DNA of 64,000 bases from assembly GCA_965249645.1 (NCBI GenBank), contig CBDFML010000011.1:186001-250000 (forward strand). The letters are read 5' to 3'. The DNA comes from CAVOEB01 sp965249645. Its GTDB lineage: Bacteria; Pseudomonadota; Alphaproteobacteria; UBA828; JAPUJA01. Under the pieces are notes generated by a model. It was not told the origin of the DNA and did no database searches. It saw only the letters and a program-made list of their open reading frames with translations. Of this stretch, positions 50,191 through 59,545 are shown piece by piece; the first letter of the stretch is position 1, and every line of letters begins with the position of its first letter. The position numbers and the translations under genes are program-made.

Positions 50191-51647
50191 GGTTGCTCGC
50201 GCTGCCGCTGCTGCTTGCGGCCTGTCAGGAAGGTACCAGCTTACCGGGTTGGCTTTCCGGGACGCAACTGCCGCCTGAGCCGGAGGCCGCGCCCGAGCCT
50301 GCGCCCGAGCCCGAACCGCCCCTTGTGGTTGCGCTCGCGCCGCAACCGCCGCAAGAAATCGACGTCGCCCCAATCGAGGAGGTCGTCGTTGGACCCGCCC
50401 GCGTCGGTTTCCTGGTGCCGCTCACCGGTCCCGCAGCGCTCCAGGGCCATGCCCTGCTCGATGCCGCCCAGATGGCCCTGTTCGGTGTCGGTGGCGACAT
50501 CATTTTGCTGCCGCGCGACACCCGAGGTCGGCCCGAGACCGCCGCCGCCGCCGCCGCCGAGGTCATCGACCAGGGGGCTCAGCTCCTGTTGGGCCCGCTG
50601 TTCTCGGACTCCGTCGCCGCCGTGGCTCCGCTTGCCGACGAAGCCGGCATCCGCGTCGTCGCCTTCTCGACGGACCCGCGCGTTGCGGGCGACGGACGTT
50701 ATCTGATCGGGTTCACGTCGGCCCAGCAGGTCCACCGGCTGGTGATGTATGCCGCCGGTGCCGGGATCGAGCGCTTTGCGCTGCTTGCTCCCGACAGCGC
50801 CTATGGCCACGCCGTGGCGGCGCAGTACGCCGAGGCGGTGGCTGCCGCCGGCGGCCGGCTCGCCCGCGCCGAATTCTACGCCCCCGACGGCAGCGACGCC
50901 CAGGCCACGGTGCGCCGGCTGGCCGATTACGACCGCCGCCACGCCGCCCTGGTCGAGCAGGTTGCACTCCTCGAGGCGCGCGACGACGAGCTCGCGCACC
51001 AGTCGCTGGCCCGCCTCAAGGGCCTGGACACGCTGGGCGTCGCACCGTTCGATGCACTGCTGATCGCCGACGGCGGCCAGGGCTTGCGCGCGGTCGCACC
51101 GATCCTGCCCTATTACGACATCGATCCCACCGAGGTTCGCCTCATGGGCACCGGGCTGTGGGACGACCCCCAAACCCTTGCCGAACCGACGCTTGCGGGC
51201 GGCTGGTTCGTGAGCCCTCCGCCCGAGAACCGCGCCCGCTTCGTCACGCGCTTCGAGTCCATCTACGGCGTCACGCCGCCCCGTCTCGCCACCCTCGCCT
51301 ACGACGCCACCGCATTGGCAGGCGTGCTGGGCAGTCAGCCGCTGGGCGCCGATTTCAGCGACGCCGCGCTGCTCTCGCCCAATGGCTTTGCGGGCGTCGA
51401 CGGGGTCTTCCGCTTCGGCGACGACGGCGTGGCCGAGCGCGGCCTCGCGGTGATGCAGGTCATGCCCGAAGGTGTGGCGGCGGTGCTCGATCCCGCGCGG
51501 CGCAGCTTCCAGACTGTCGCGGCACCGTCCCAGGAAAGTGCCGCGGAACCGCCCCCACCGGACACCGCCGAGCCTCCCGCCCCTGAAATGGTCGAGCTGC
51601 CCGTAACCCCCGGCCTTACGCCGACAGCGCCGCCAGCACCGAATTGA
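50127..51647 (+). CDS. Penicillin-binding protein activator, LppC/LpoA-like lipoprotein
   Basis: A 506-residue lipoprotein. The signal ends LPLLLAACQEG (lipobox LAAC). A proline/glutamate-rich linker follows, then a periplasmic-binding fold (VGFLVPLTGPAALQGHALLD; GAQLLLGPLFSDSVAAVAPL). In E. coli LpoA of this family activates PBP1A from the outer membrane; alphaproteobacterial members are assumed similar. The GTG at 50127 is chosen because GGAGG precedes it by 6 bp. A proline/glutamate-rich tail follows. Its 3' end overlaps hemW on the other strand by 32 bp. Confidence 0.88.
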   Translation: MALLPSRRVRRGSLVGICVAPWLLALPLLLAACQEGTSLPGWLSGTQLPPEPEAAPEPAPEPEPPLVVALAPQPPQEIDVAPIEEVVVGPARVGFLVPLTGPAALQGHALLDAAQMALFGVGGDIILLPRDTRGRPETAAAAAAEVIDQGAQLLLGPLFSDSVAAVAPLADEAGIRVVAFSTDPRVAGDGRYLIGFTSAQQVHRLVMYAAGAGIERFALLAPDSAYGHAVAAQYAEAVAAAGGRLARAEFYAPDGSDAQATVRRLADYDRRHAALVEQVALLEARDDELAHQSLARLKGLDTLGVAPFDALLIADGGQGLRAVAPILPYYDIDPTEVRLMGTGLWDDPQTLAEPTLAGGWFVSPPPENRARFVTRFESIYGVTPPRLATLAYDATALAGVLGSQPLGADFSDAALLSPNGFAGVDGVFRFGDDGVAERGLAVMQVMPEGVAAVLDPARRSFQTVAAPSQESAAEPPPPDTAEPPAPEMVELPVTPGLTPTAPPAPN

Positions 51648-52767
51648 GCAGGCGGCGGCCCTCGGGGCTCGCCCGCAGGCCCGCGTCGTCTTGCTCGATC
51701 AACCCTGCGCCGGCCAGCCGCTCGGCTTCTGCGTTGTCGATAGCGTCGATGAGCATTACCCCGGTGTGCCGTGCGAACCGGGCCGCGTCGATCCCGGCGT
51801 CGAGGCGCATTCCCATGATCAGGGCTTCCTCCGCGCGCTCGCTTGCGCCCAGCGTCCGGTCCTCGATCAGTGCGCAACCCGACGCCTCGACGCGCGCCAG
51901 CCAGTCGGCGGGCATGTGCGCGCGGCGCTGGGCGCGGCCTCCAACCCGACCATGGGCGCCCGGACCGACCCCCAGATAGTCGCCGTAGCGCCAGGTGACG
52001 AGGTTGTGGTGGCATTCCGCGCCCGGCTTCGCATGGTTCGAAATCTCGTAAGCCGGCAGGCCGGCGGCGCGGGTCATCTCGTCGGTTGCGTCGAACAACG
52101 CCACTGCGTCCTCCTCGCCGGGCAGGGTAAAGGCCCCGTCCCGCTCGGCGGCGAAGAACGGCGTGCCCTTTTCCATTGTCAGCTGATAAAGCGAAAGATG
52201 CTCGGTCCCGAAGCTCAGTGCCCGGGCCAGTTCGTCGCGCCAGCCCGCTTCCGTCTGGCCGGGGCGGGCATAGATCAGGTCGATCGAGACCCGCCCGAAC
52301 GTCGCCATCGCGATTTCGAGCGCCGAGAGTGCCTGCGCGGCGGAATGCTCGCGGCCCAGAAAACGCAAGCTCTCGTCGTCCAGCGCCTGAACGCCGAGCG
52401 ACAGCCGGTTGACCCCGGCATCCGCGAGCGCCGCAAAGCGCCCGGCCTCCACCGAGGTCGGGTTCGCTTCCAGCGTTACTTCCAGCCCGTCGCCCGCCGG
52501 AAAGTGCTGGCGCGCCCGGGCGATCAGGGCGCCCGCCGTCTCGGGTTCCATCAGCGAAGGCGTGCCGCCGCCGAAGAAGATCGAGGCAAGCGGGCGATCC
52601 GCGCAGCCGCTTGCGCCATGATCCAGCTCGGCCAACAGGGCCGCGCGCCAGCGTGCCTGGTCGATCGCACCCGCGACGTGGCTGTTGAAGTCGCAATAGG
52701 GACATTTCGACCGGCAGAACGGCCAGTGGATATAGAGCGCGAGGGGCGCGAGCGCGGCGCCGGTCAT
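51616..52767 (-). CDS. hemW: Radical SAM family haem chaperone HemW
   Basis: A 383-residue HemW (formerly annotated oxygen-independent coproporphyrinogen oxidase-like). The radical-SAM cluster motif is CRSKCPYCDFNSH, with GGGTPSLM following, and the HemW mark HNLVTWRYGDYLGVGPGAHG is present. HemW proteins carry haem to target proteins rather than making it. The ATG at 52767 overlaps the rdgB stop, giving rph-rdgB-hemW as an operon. Confidence 0.94.
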   Translation of the reverse strand: MTGAALAPLALYIHWPFCRSKCPYCDFNSHVAGAIDQARWRAALLAELDHGASGCADRPLASIFFGGGTPSLMEPETAGALIARARQHFPAGDGLEVTLEANPTSVEAGRFAALADAGVNRLSLGVQALDDESLRFLGREHSAAQALSALEIAMATFGRVSIDLIYARPGQTEAGWRDELARALSFGTEHLSLYQLTMEKGTPFFAAERDGAFTLPGEEDAVALFDATDEMTRAAGLPAYEISNHAKPGAECHHNLVTWRYGDYLGVGPGAHGRVGGRAQRRAHMPADWLARVEASGCALIEDRTLGASERAEEALIMGMRLDAGIDAARFARHTGVMLIDAIDNAEAERLAGAGLIEQDDAGLRASPEGRRLLNSVLAALSA

Positions 52768-53390
52768 GGCGCCGGCGCGAAGCATGCCGCGATCAGCTTG
52801 GCGAAGGCGTCGGCGCGGTGGCTCATGGCGTGCTTTCGCTCGGGTTCCATCTCGCCGAATGTAATCTCGTTGCCGTCGGGCCGGAAGATCGGGTCGTAGC
52901 CGAAGCCCCGCCCGCCCCGGGGCGGAAACGCGAGCCGGCCTTCGACGCGGCCTTCGACGCTCTCGCAATGGCCGTCCGGCCAGCACAGCGTGAGCGCGCA
53001 AAAAAAATGCGCGCGCGCGCCGCTCGGCTCCGTGTCGCGTGTGTTCAATTCCTGACACACCCGTTCCATGGCAAGGGAAAAATCCTTCTCCGGCCCCGCC
53101 CAGCGCGCAGAATAAATTCCCGGCGCGCCGTCCAGCGCGTCGACCGCGAGCCCCGAATCGTCCGCGAGCGCGGCAATCCCCGCGCCTTGCGCCGCCGCGC
53201 GCGCCTTGAGCTCGGCGTTGGCGGTGAAGCTCGCCCCCGTCTCCTCGGGCTCGGGCAGGCCGAGGTCGCTTGCCGGGCGCACCGCTACGGCGAAGCGCTC
53301 CAGCAAGGCGGCGATCTCGCGCACCTTGCCGGGATTGTGGCTCGCGATCACAAGCTCCGGGGCGTCGAAGCGGCGGCGCGCCGGATCCAT
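52764..53390 (-). CDS. rdgB: XTP/dITP diphosphatase (RdgB/HAM1)
   Basis: A 208-residue Ham1 pyrophosphatase that removes ITP and XTP from the nucleotide pool. It shows ELVIASHNPGKVREIAALLE, ETGASFTANAELKARAAAQG, ADDSGLAVDALDGAPGIYSA and GRGFGYDPIFRPDG. It lies 8 bp after rph and overlaps hemW, the common rph-rdgB-hemW order. Confidence 0.96.
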   Translation of the reverse strand: MDPARRRFDAPELVIASHNPGKVREIAALLERFAVAVRPASDLGLPEPEETGASFTANAELKARAAAQGAGIAALADDSGLAVDALDGAPGIYSARWAGPEKDFSLAMERVCQELNTRDTEPSGARAHFFCALTLCWPDGHCESVEGRVEGRLAFPPRGGRGFGYDPIFRPDGNEITFGEMEPERKHAMSHRADAFAKLIAACFAPAP

Positions 53391-53398
53391 CGCCGGTC

Positions 53399-54115
53399 TC
53401 AGCTACCCAGCGCTGCGCGCTGCAGGGCGGCAAGCTCGGCGATGCCCCCTTGCGCAAGCTTGAGCAGCGCCATGAACGCCGCTTCGGAAAACGGCGATTC
53501 CTCGGCGGTGCCCTGGATCTCGACGATGCCGCCCGACGCGGTCATGACGAAATTCGCGTCCGTCTGCGCCCGGCTGTCCTCATCGTAATCGAGGTCGAGA
53601 ACCGGGGCCCCGTCGACGATACCGCACGAAACCGCCGCGACCTGGTCGGAGAGCGGCGTGCGTTCGATCTCGCCGTCGCCCAGAAGCTTCGCGAAGGCCA
53701 GATGCAGGGCGACGTAGGCGCCGGTGATCGCGGCGGTCCGCGTGCCGCCGTCCGCCTGGATGACGTCGCAATCGACGGTGATCTGGCGTTCGCCGAATCC
53801 GGTCAGGTCGGTCACTGCGCGTAACGACCGCCCGATCAGGCGCTGGATTTCCTGGGTCCGGCCCGATTGCTTGCCCCGCGCTGCCTCGCGCGCGCCCCGT
53901 GTGTGGGTGGCCCGGGGCAGCATGCCGTATTCCGCGGTCACCCAGCCCTTGCCTGAATTGCGCAGGAACGGCGGTACGCGGTTTTCGACGCTCGCAGTGC
54001 AGAGCACGCGGGTGGCGCCGAAGCGGGTCTCGCACGAGCCCTCGGCATAGGGGTTGGCGCCGGGCATCAACTCGATGTCGCGCAACTGGGACTCGGTGCG
54101 GCCGGACGGGCGCAT
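53399..54115 (-). CDS. rph: Ribonuclease PH
   Basis: A 238-residue phosphorolytic exoribonuclease trimming tRNA 3' ends. Blocks are GSCETRFGATRVLCTASVEN, GWVTAEYGMLPRATHTR, KQSGRTQEIQRLIGRSLRAV and VDCDVIQADGGTRTAAITGA. First gene of rph-rdgB-hemW, divergent from hrcA; their promoters share 54116-54307. Confidence 0.97.
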   Translation of the reverse strand: MRPSGRTESQLRDIELMPGANPYAEGSCETRFGATRVLCTASVENRVPPFLRNSGKGWVTAEYGMLPRATHTRGAREAARGKQSGRTQEIQRLIGRSLRAVTDLTGFGERQITVDCDVIQADGGTRTAAITGAYVALHLAFAKLLGDGEIERTPLSDQVAAVSCGIVDGAPVLDLDYDEDSRAQTDANFVMTASGGIVEIQGTAEESPFSEAAFMALLKLAQGGIAELAALQRAALGS

Positions 54116-54218
54116 GGCGCAATCTCCCTCGTGTGGTGAACGGGTCGGCGGCTCAACCTAGCGAGCCCCCGGCGCGCGGTCCAGCGTTCCGGCGCGAGGC
54201 TTCCCCGCGTGCCCGGCG

Positions 54219-54247
54219 TTGACGCTCTTCCGGGCGCTCACTACATT
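54219..54247 (+). promoter_or_regulatory. Sigma70-like promoter of hrcA-grpE
   Basis: TTGACG (54219-54224), a 17-bp spacer and TACATT (54242-54247), about 60 bp before the hrcA ATG. No CIRCE inverted repeat (TTAGCACTC...GAGTGCTAA) is present, so hrcA does not appear to be self-regulated here. Confidence 0.6.
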
Positions 54248-54307
54248 GAAAGCCGCTGCACAACGACCATATCAAGGGATCGACCGGCGCTGAGAGGGCC
54301 GTCCATC

Positions 54308-55384
54308 ATGTCCATGCTCCAGGAGCTGAACGGGCGATCGCGCGAGGTTTTGCGCCAGATCGTCGAGAGTTACGTCGAAACCGGCGAGCCGGTCGGCTCG
54401 CGCGTCCTTGCGCGCCGTTTCGAGCCGGCGCTCTCGCCCGCCACCATCCGCAATGTGATGGCGGATCTGGAAGATCTCGGACTGCTTTTTTCGCCGCACA
54501 CCTCGGCGGGACGCCTGCCCACCGAGACGGGCTTGCGGCTGTTCGTCGATGGTCTGCTCGAACTGGGCAATCTTACCGAGGATGAACGCAAGAACATCGA
54601 TGTCCACTGCCAGACCACCGGCAACAGCGTCGAGGCCATGCTGTCCGAGGCCACCGATGCGCTCTCGGGCCTGTCCCAATGCGCCGGGCTGGTCTCGGCG
54701 CCGAAGTCCGAACAGCCGTTCCGGCATATCGAATTCGTCAGCCTCTCACCGGGCCGCACCCTCGTGGTCATGGTCACCGACGCGGGCATGGTGGAAAACC
54801 GCCTGCTCGCAACCCCGCCCGAGCTGCCCGCGAGCGCGCTGGTTTCGGCGGCGAATTATCTCAACTCCCGGCTTACGGGACGCACCCTCGCCGAGGCGCA
54901 GAGCGCGATCGAGCGCGAATTGCAGGAGCATCGAAGCCAGCTCGACGAGCTGACCCAACGGGTGGTCGAGGACGGTGTCGCGATCTGGTCCGGGACGGGC
55001 AAGAAGGCGTCGCTCATCGTGCGCGGACAGTCCAACCTGCTGGGCGATCTCCCGGAGGCGGGCGATCTCGAGCACATCCGGGCACTGTTCCAGGCGCTGG
55101 AGACGAAGGAAGAGCTTTTGCATCTGCTCGACCGGGCCGAAGAGGCCGACGGCGTGCAGATCTTCATCGGCGCAGAAAACCCGCTGTTCGGGCTCAGCGA
55201 GTGCTCGATGATCATTGCGCCCTACCGCGACGGCGACGCTCAGTTCGTCGGCGCCATCGGTGTCGTCGGGCCGACGCGTCTGAATTACGCCCGTATCATT
55301 CCCATGGTCGATTACACCGCCCGGGTGATCGGCAAATTGATGGGCGGCTCCACTGTAACCCCGATAACGAGACGGCATGGCTGA
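54308..55384 (+). CDS. hrcA: Heat-inducible transcription repressor HrcA
   Basis: A 358-residue HrcA, the repressor that binds CIRCE elements at groESL-type promoters. The winged-helix N-terminus is NGRSREVLRQIVESYVETGE, then PVGSRVLARRF and SPATIRNVMADLEDLGLLFS. The length is normal. An ATG at 54314 is an alternative start. The stop overlaps the grpE ATG. The promoter is at 54219-54247. Confidence 0.95.
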   Translation: MSMLQELNGRSREVLRQIVESYVETGEPVGSRVLARRFEPALSPATIRNVMADLEDLGLLFSPHTSAGRLPTETGLRLFVDGLLELGNLTEDERKNIDVHCQTTGNSVEAMLSEATDALSGLSQCAGLVSAPKSEQPFRHIEFVSLSPGRTLVVMVTDAGMVENRLLATPPELPASALVSAANYLNSRLTGRTLAEAQSAIERELQEHRSQLDELTQRVVEDGVAIWSGTGKKASLIVRGQSNLLGDLPEAGDLEHIRALFQALETKEELLHLLDRAEEADGVQIFIGAENPLFGLSECSMIIAPYRDGDAQFVGAIGVVGPTRLNYARIIPMVDYTARVIGKLMGGSTVTPITRRHG

Positions 55385-56135
55385 CGAAAAGACTTCCTCC
55401 GCGGCGTCCAACGAGGCGCCCGATACCGACGACACGACACCCGACGAGTTGGCGCCCGACGAGGCGGCGCCCGGTGAGGCGGCGTCCGGCGAGGCGGCGC
55501 ACGAGCTGTCCGAAGCTGATCAGGCCCCGGACAACGGCGACGCGGCCCATGCCGCGGGGCTGGCCGGTCTCGTGCCCGGCGTGGCCGACGCGGAGCCAGG
55601 ACCCGATTCGGGCGGGGACGCGGCGGAGCTCAAGGAAAAGCTCCTGCGCGCCTTGGCCGAGCTGGAAAATCTGCGCCGCCGCGGCCAGCGCGAACGCGAG
55701 GATGCGACCCGCTACGCCATGACCAACTTTGCGCGCGATCTGCTCACCGTGGCCGACAATCTGCACCGCGCGCTCGACAGCGTGACGGGCGGCTCGCCGT
55801 CAGAGCCCTCGGAACCGGCGGACGGGCTCAAGACCCTGACCGAGGGGATCGAGATGACCGAGCGTGAGTTGATGAACCTGTTCGAGCGTTACGATATCCA
55901 CCGAGTCGAGCCGGCGGGCGAGAAATTCGATCCGAATTTTCACCAGGCCATGTTTGAGGTGCCCGATTCCGGGCAGGCTCCGGGCACCGTGGTCCAGGTC
56001 ATGCAGCCGGGCTACGTCATCGGCGAGCGCCTGTTGCGTCCTGCCATGGTCGGCGTCGCTGCGGCCGCCGCGGGGGACGAAGAGGGCGAGAGCAGCGGCG
56101 CGGGTCGGGGAAGCCGCATCGACACCACGGTTTGA
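55377..56135 (+). CDS. grpE: Nucleotide exchange factor GrpE
   Basis: A 252-residue GrpE, the ADP/ATP exchange factor of DnaK. The first 80 residues are acidic, disordered and partly repetitive (EAAPGEAASGEAAHEL). The coiled coil (LLRALAELENLRRRGQRERE) and the beta-wing block (EKFDPNFHQAMFEVPDSGQA) follow. The start lies 8 bp inside hrcA. dnaK begins 195 bp later with its own promoter. Confidence 0.95.
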   Translation: MADEKTSSAASNEAPDTDDTTPDELAPDEAAPGEAASGEAAHELSEADQAPDNGDAAHAAGLAGLVPGVADAEPGPDSGGDAAELKEKLLRALAELENLRRRGQREREDATRYAMTNFARDLLTVADNLHRALDSVTGGSPSEPSEPADGLKTLTEGIEMTERELMNLFERYDIHRVEPAGEKFDPNFHQAMFEVPDSGQAPGTVVQVMQPGYVIGERLLRPAMVGVAAAAAGDEEGESSGAGRGSRIDTTV

Positions 56136-56162
56136 GGCCGAAAATAGCGCGAACGCGCATGG

Positions 56163-56191
56163 TTGCAGGGGCTTGACGGGCTCCCTATATA
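56163..56191 (+). promoter_or_regulatory. Promoter candidate for dnaK
   Basis: TTGCAG (56163-56168) and TATATA (56186-56191) with a 17-bp spacer; CTTGAC also lies at 56172-56177 within it. The transcript would have a leader of about 130 nt before dnaK. A heat-shock sigma (RpoH) reading is plausible but not provable from sequence. Confidence 0.5.
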
Positions 56192-56330
56192 TGCAGCGAC
56201 GTCATGGCCCGACCCGGCCGGATTCGGCAGGATGGGCGGCAGGTTAAGGAATTTTTCACCCCCGGGTGTCGACAACGAACCCGGCAACAGGCTTTGGCCG
56301 GCGTCGCCGGCAAAGAGGGAAGAAGACGCG

Positions 56331-58289
56331 ATGAGCAAAGTCATTGGCATCGACCTGGGGACCACCAACAGCTGCGTTGCGGTGATGGAAGGCTCCGATC
56401 CCCGCGTGATTGAGAACGCGGAAGGGGCGCGCACCACACCGTCGATCGTGGCCTTTTCCGAAGACGGCGAGCGGCTTGTCGGCCAGGCGGCGAAGCGCCA
56501 GGCGGTCACCAACCCGGAAAACACGATATTTGCCATCAAGCGCCTCATCGGCCGGCCCTTCAAGGATCCGATGACCGAGAAGGACATCAAGATGGTGCCT
56601 TACAAGATCATCGAGCACGCCAACGGCGACGCCTGGGTCGAGGCGCACGCCGAGCGCTTCAGCCCGAGCCAGATCAGCGCCTTCACCCTGCAGAAGATGA
56701 AAGAGACCGCCGAGGCGTTCCTGGGCGAAGAGGTTGCCCAGGCGGTCATTACCGTCCCCGCCTATTTCAACGATTCCCAACGCCAGGCGACCAAGGATGC
56801 GGGCCAGATCGCGGGTCTCGAGGTGCTGCGCATCATCAACGAACCGACTGCCGCCGCGCTTGCCTACGGGCTGGACAAGAAGGAAGGCGGCACGATCGCC
56901 GTCTACGACCTGGGCGGCGGCACCTTCGACGTCTCGATTCTCGAGATCGGCGACGGTGTGTTCGAGGTCAAATCGACCAACGGCGACACCTTCCTGGGCG
57001 GCGAGGATTTCGACCTGCTCCTGGTCGACTATCTCGCCGACGAGTTCAACAAGGACAACGGCATCGATCTGCGCAACGACAAGCTGGCGCTCCAGCGCCT
57101 CAAGGAGGGCGCCGAGAAGGCCAAGATCGAGCTGTCCTCATCGATGCAGACCGAGATCAACCTGCCCTTCATCACCGCGGATCAGAGCGGGCCGAAGCAT
57201 CTGACCATCAAGCTCACCCGGGCCAAGCTCGAGGCGCTGGTCGACGAGCTGATCCAGCGCACTATCAAGCCGTGCAAGGCGGCACTCAAGGATGCCGGCT
57301 TGAGCGCGGGCGAAATCGACGAGGTTATCCTGGTCGGCGGCATGACGCGCATGCCCAAGGTGGTCGAGACCGTCAAGAGCTTCTTCGGCCGCGAGCCCCA
57401 CAAGGGCGTCAACCCGGACGAGGTCGTCGCCCTGGGCGCGGCCATCCAGGCCGGTGTGCTGCAGGGCGACGTCAAGGATGTCCTCCTGCTCGACGTGACG
57501 CCGCTTTCGCTCGGCATCGAGACCCTGGGCGGGGTGTTCACCCGCCTGATCGAGCGCAACACGACCATCCCGACGCGCAAGAGCCAGGTGTTCTCGACCG
57601 CCGAGGACAGCCAGGCGGCGGTGACCATCCGGGTTTTCCAGGGCGAGCGCGAGATGGCGGCGGACAACAAGCTGCTGGGCCAGTTCGACCTGGTCGGCAT
57701 CCCGCCGGCGCCGCGCGGCATTCCGCAGATCGAGGTCACCTTCGACATCGACGCCAACGGCCTGGTCAACGTCTCGGCCAAGGACAAGGCGACGGGCAAG
57801 GAACAGCAGATCCGCATCGAGGCGTCGGGCGGCCTGTCCGACGACGAGATCGATCGCATGGTCAACGAGGCCGAGAGCCACGCCGACGAGGACAAGCAGC
57901 GCCGGGAGCTGGTCGAGGCGCGCAACCACGCGGAAAGCCTGATCAACACCACCGAAAAGACGCTGAGCGAACACAGCGACAAGATCGGCGACGACGAACG
58001 TCAGGCCATCGAGACCGATATCGAGGGTTTGCGCGCCGTCGTGAGCGGCGAGGATACCGAAGCCATCAACGCCAAGATGGAGGCGCTCGCCCAGTCGTCC
58101 ATGAAGCTTGGCGAAGCGATGTACAAGGCGAGCCAGGAAGAGGCCGCCGCGGGTATGGACGACGACGCGGAGGCCGACGCGGACGCGGACGCCGCCGCCT
58201 CGGGCGACGACGAGACAGTGGTCGACGTCGATTTCGAGGAAGTCGACGACGACAAGCAGGACGACAAGCAGGACGACAAGCCTGCCTGA
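56331..58289 (+). CDS. dnaK: Molecular chaperone DnaK
   Basis: A 652-residue Hsp70. ATPase domain: VIGIDLGTTNSCVAVMEGSD, ITVPAYFNDSQRQATKDAGQ, AVYDLGGGTFDVSILEIGDG, and VILVGGMTRMPKVVETVKSF. Substrate-binding domain from about 390, then a helical lid. The C-terminal tail is a long acidic aspartate-rich run ending DDKQDDKPA, where a short repeat encodes the DDKQ units. The ATG at 56331 follows GAGGGA. A terminator-like hairpin separates it from dnaJ. Confidence 0.98.
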   Translation: MSKVIGIDLGTTNSCVAVMEGSDPRVIENAEGARTTPSIVAFSEDGERLVGQAAKRQAVTNPENTIFAIKRLIGRPFKDPMTEKDIKMVPYKIIEHANGDAWVEAHAERFSPSQISAFTLQKMKETAEAFLGEEVAQAVITVPAYFNDSQRQATKDAGQIAGLEVLRIINEPTAAALAYGLDKKEGGTIAVYDLGGGTFDVSILEIGDGVFEVKSTNGDTFLGGEDFDLLLVDYLADEFNKDNGIDLRNDKLALQRLKEGAEKAKIELSSSMQTEINLPFITADQSGPKHLTIKLTRAKLEALVDELIQRTIKPCKAALKDAGLSAGEIDEVILVGGMTRMPKVVETVKSFFGREPHKGVNPDEVVALGAAIQAGVLQGDVKDVLLLDVTPLSLGIETLGGVFTRLIERNTTIPTRKSQVFSTAEDSQAAVTIRVFQGEREMAADNKLLGQFDLVGIPPAPRGIPQIEVTFDIDANGLVNVSAKDKATGKEQQIRIEASGGLSDDEIDRMVNEAESHADEDKQRRELVEARNHAESLINTTEKTLSEHSDKIGDDERQAIETDIEGLRAVVSGEDTEAINAKMEALAQSSMKLGEAMYKASQEEAAAGMDDDAEADADADAAASGDDETVVDVDFEEVDDDKQDDKQDDKPA

Positions 58290-58336
58290 GGTCCGTGAGC
58301 GAGGGCATCGGGATGAGGGCTGAGGAGAATTGAGGA

Positions 58337-58361
58337 GCCGCCCCGGGCGTAGCGGGGCGGC
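58337..58361 (+). terminator. Terminator-like hairpin between dnaK and dnaJ
   Basis: Stem GCCGCCCC (58337-58344) and GGGGCGGC (58354-58361), 8 bp perfect, followed by TTTCCT. It lies 23 bp before the dnaJ ATG. It probably lowers DnaJ output relative to DnaK by partial termination or by stabilising the dnaK mRNA end. Confidence 0.6.
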
Positions 58362-58384
58362 TTTCCTGTGCACGGGCGCAAGCG

Positions 58385-59518
58385 ATGGCAAAAAACGATT
58401 ACTACACGACCCTCGGGGTCGATCGCGGGGCGAGCGAGGCCGATATCAAGAAGGCCTACCGCAAGCTCGCCATGCAATATCACCCCGACCGCAATCAGGG
58501 CGACACCGCGGCCGAGCAGAAGTTCAAAGAGCTCTCCGAGGCCTATCAGGTGCTGTCGGATGCGGAGAAGCGCGCGACCTACGACCAGTTCGGCCACGCT
58601 GCCTTCGAGGGCGCGGCCGGCGGCCCCGGCGGCGGCTTCGATTATCAGTCGAGCTTCGCCGACGTGTTCGACGACCTGTTCGGCGAATTCACGGGATCCC
58701 GGCGCGGCGGCCGGGGCGGAGGGCGCGCATCGCGCGGCGCCGATCTTCGCTTTAATTTCGAGATCAGCCTCGAAGAGGCGGTCGCCGGCAAGCAAACCAC
58801 CATCCGTGTGCCGACCTCGACCGGGTGCGACGCTTGCGCGGGTTCGGGCGCGACCGAGGGCGCCAAGCCCGAAACCTGCTCGACCTGCCAGGGCGCGGGC
58901 AAGGTGCGCGCCCAGCAGGGCTTTTTCACCATCGAACGCACCTGCCCTGCCTGTCGGGGCGAGGGGCGGACGATCTCCAACCCGTGCAAGACCTGCAACG
59001 GCTCGGGCCGGGTTGCCAAGGAAAAGTCCCTCTCGGTCACGATTCCCGCGGGCGTCGAGGACGGCACCCGGATCCGGCTGTCGGGCGAAGGCGAGGCGGG
59101 CCTGCGCGGCGCGCCGGCGGGCGATCTTTACATCTTCCTTTCGGTCAAGCCCCACCGGCTGTTCCGGCGCGACGGCACCAACATTTACTGTCGCGTGCCG
59201 ATCCCCATGACCCGCGCGACACTGGGCGGCTCCATCGAGGTGCCGACGCTCGGCGGCGGGCGTGCCAAGGTGACGATCCCGGGGGGCACCCAGTCGGGCC
59301 ATCAGTTCCGTCTCAAGGGCAAGGGCATGCCCATGGTTCGCGGTGCGCGCAGCGGCGACATGTACATCCAGGTCACTGTCGAGACCCCGGTCAACCTCAC
59401 CAAGCAGCAAAAGGCGCTGCTGGCCGAGTTCGAGAAGGGCGGCGGCGAGGGAACCAGCCCCGAATCCGAGGGCTTCTTCGCCAAGGTCAAGGACCTCTGG
59501 GAAGACCTCAAGGACTAA
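58385..59518 (+). CDS. dnaJ: Molecular chaperone DnaJ
   Basis: A 377-residue type I Hsp40. The J domain has the HPD motif in LAMQYHPDRNQGD. A glycine-rich segment follows (GGPGGGFDYQSSF). Four CxxCxGxG-type zinc repeats come next, CDACAGSG, CSTCQGAG, CPACRGEG and CKTCNGSG. The C-terminal substrate domain completes it. It stimulates DnaK ATPase. It is 95 bp after dnaK. Confidence 0.97.
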   Translation: MAKNDYYTTLGVDRGASEADIKKAYRKLAMQYHPDRNQGDTAAEQKFKELSEAYQVLSDAEKRATYDQFGHAAFEGAAGGPGGGFDYQSSFADVFDDLFGEFTGSRRGGRGGGRASRGADLRFNFEISLEEAVAGKQTTIRVPTSTGCDACAGSGATEGAKPETCSTCQGAGKVRAQQGFFTIERTCPACRGEGRTISNPCKTCNGSGRVAKEKSLSVTIPAGVEDGTRIRLSGEGEAGLRGAPAGDLYIFLSVKPHRLFRRDGTNIYCRVPIPMTRATLGGSIEVPTLGGGRAKVTIPGGTQSGHQFRLKGKGMPMVRGARSGDMYIQVTVETPVNLTKQQKALLAEFEKGGGEGTSPESEGFFAKVKDLWEDLKD

Positions 59519-59545
59519 GCCGTCGGCTTCACGCAACACTTAATT

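Noticed and set aside
54116..54307. A possible CIRCE operator upstream of hrcA
   Set aside because: No TTAGCACTC/GAGTGCTAA inverted repeat is present; only a sigma70-like promoter is seen.
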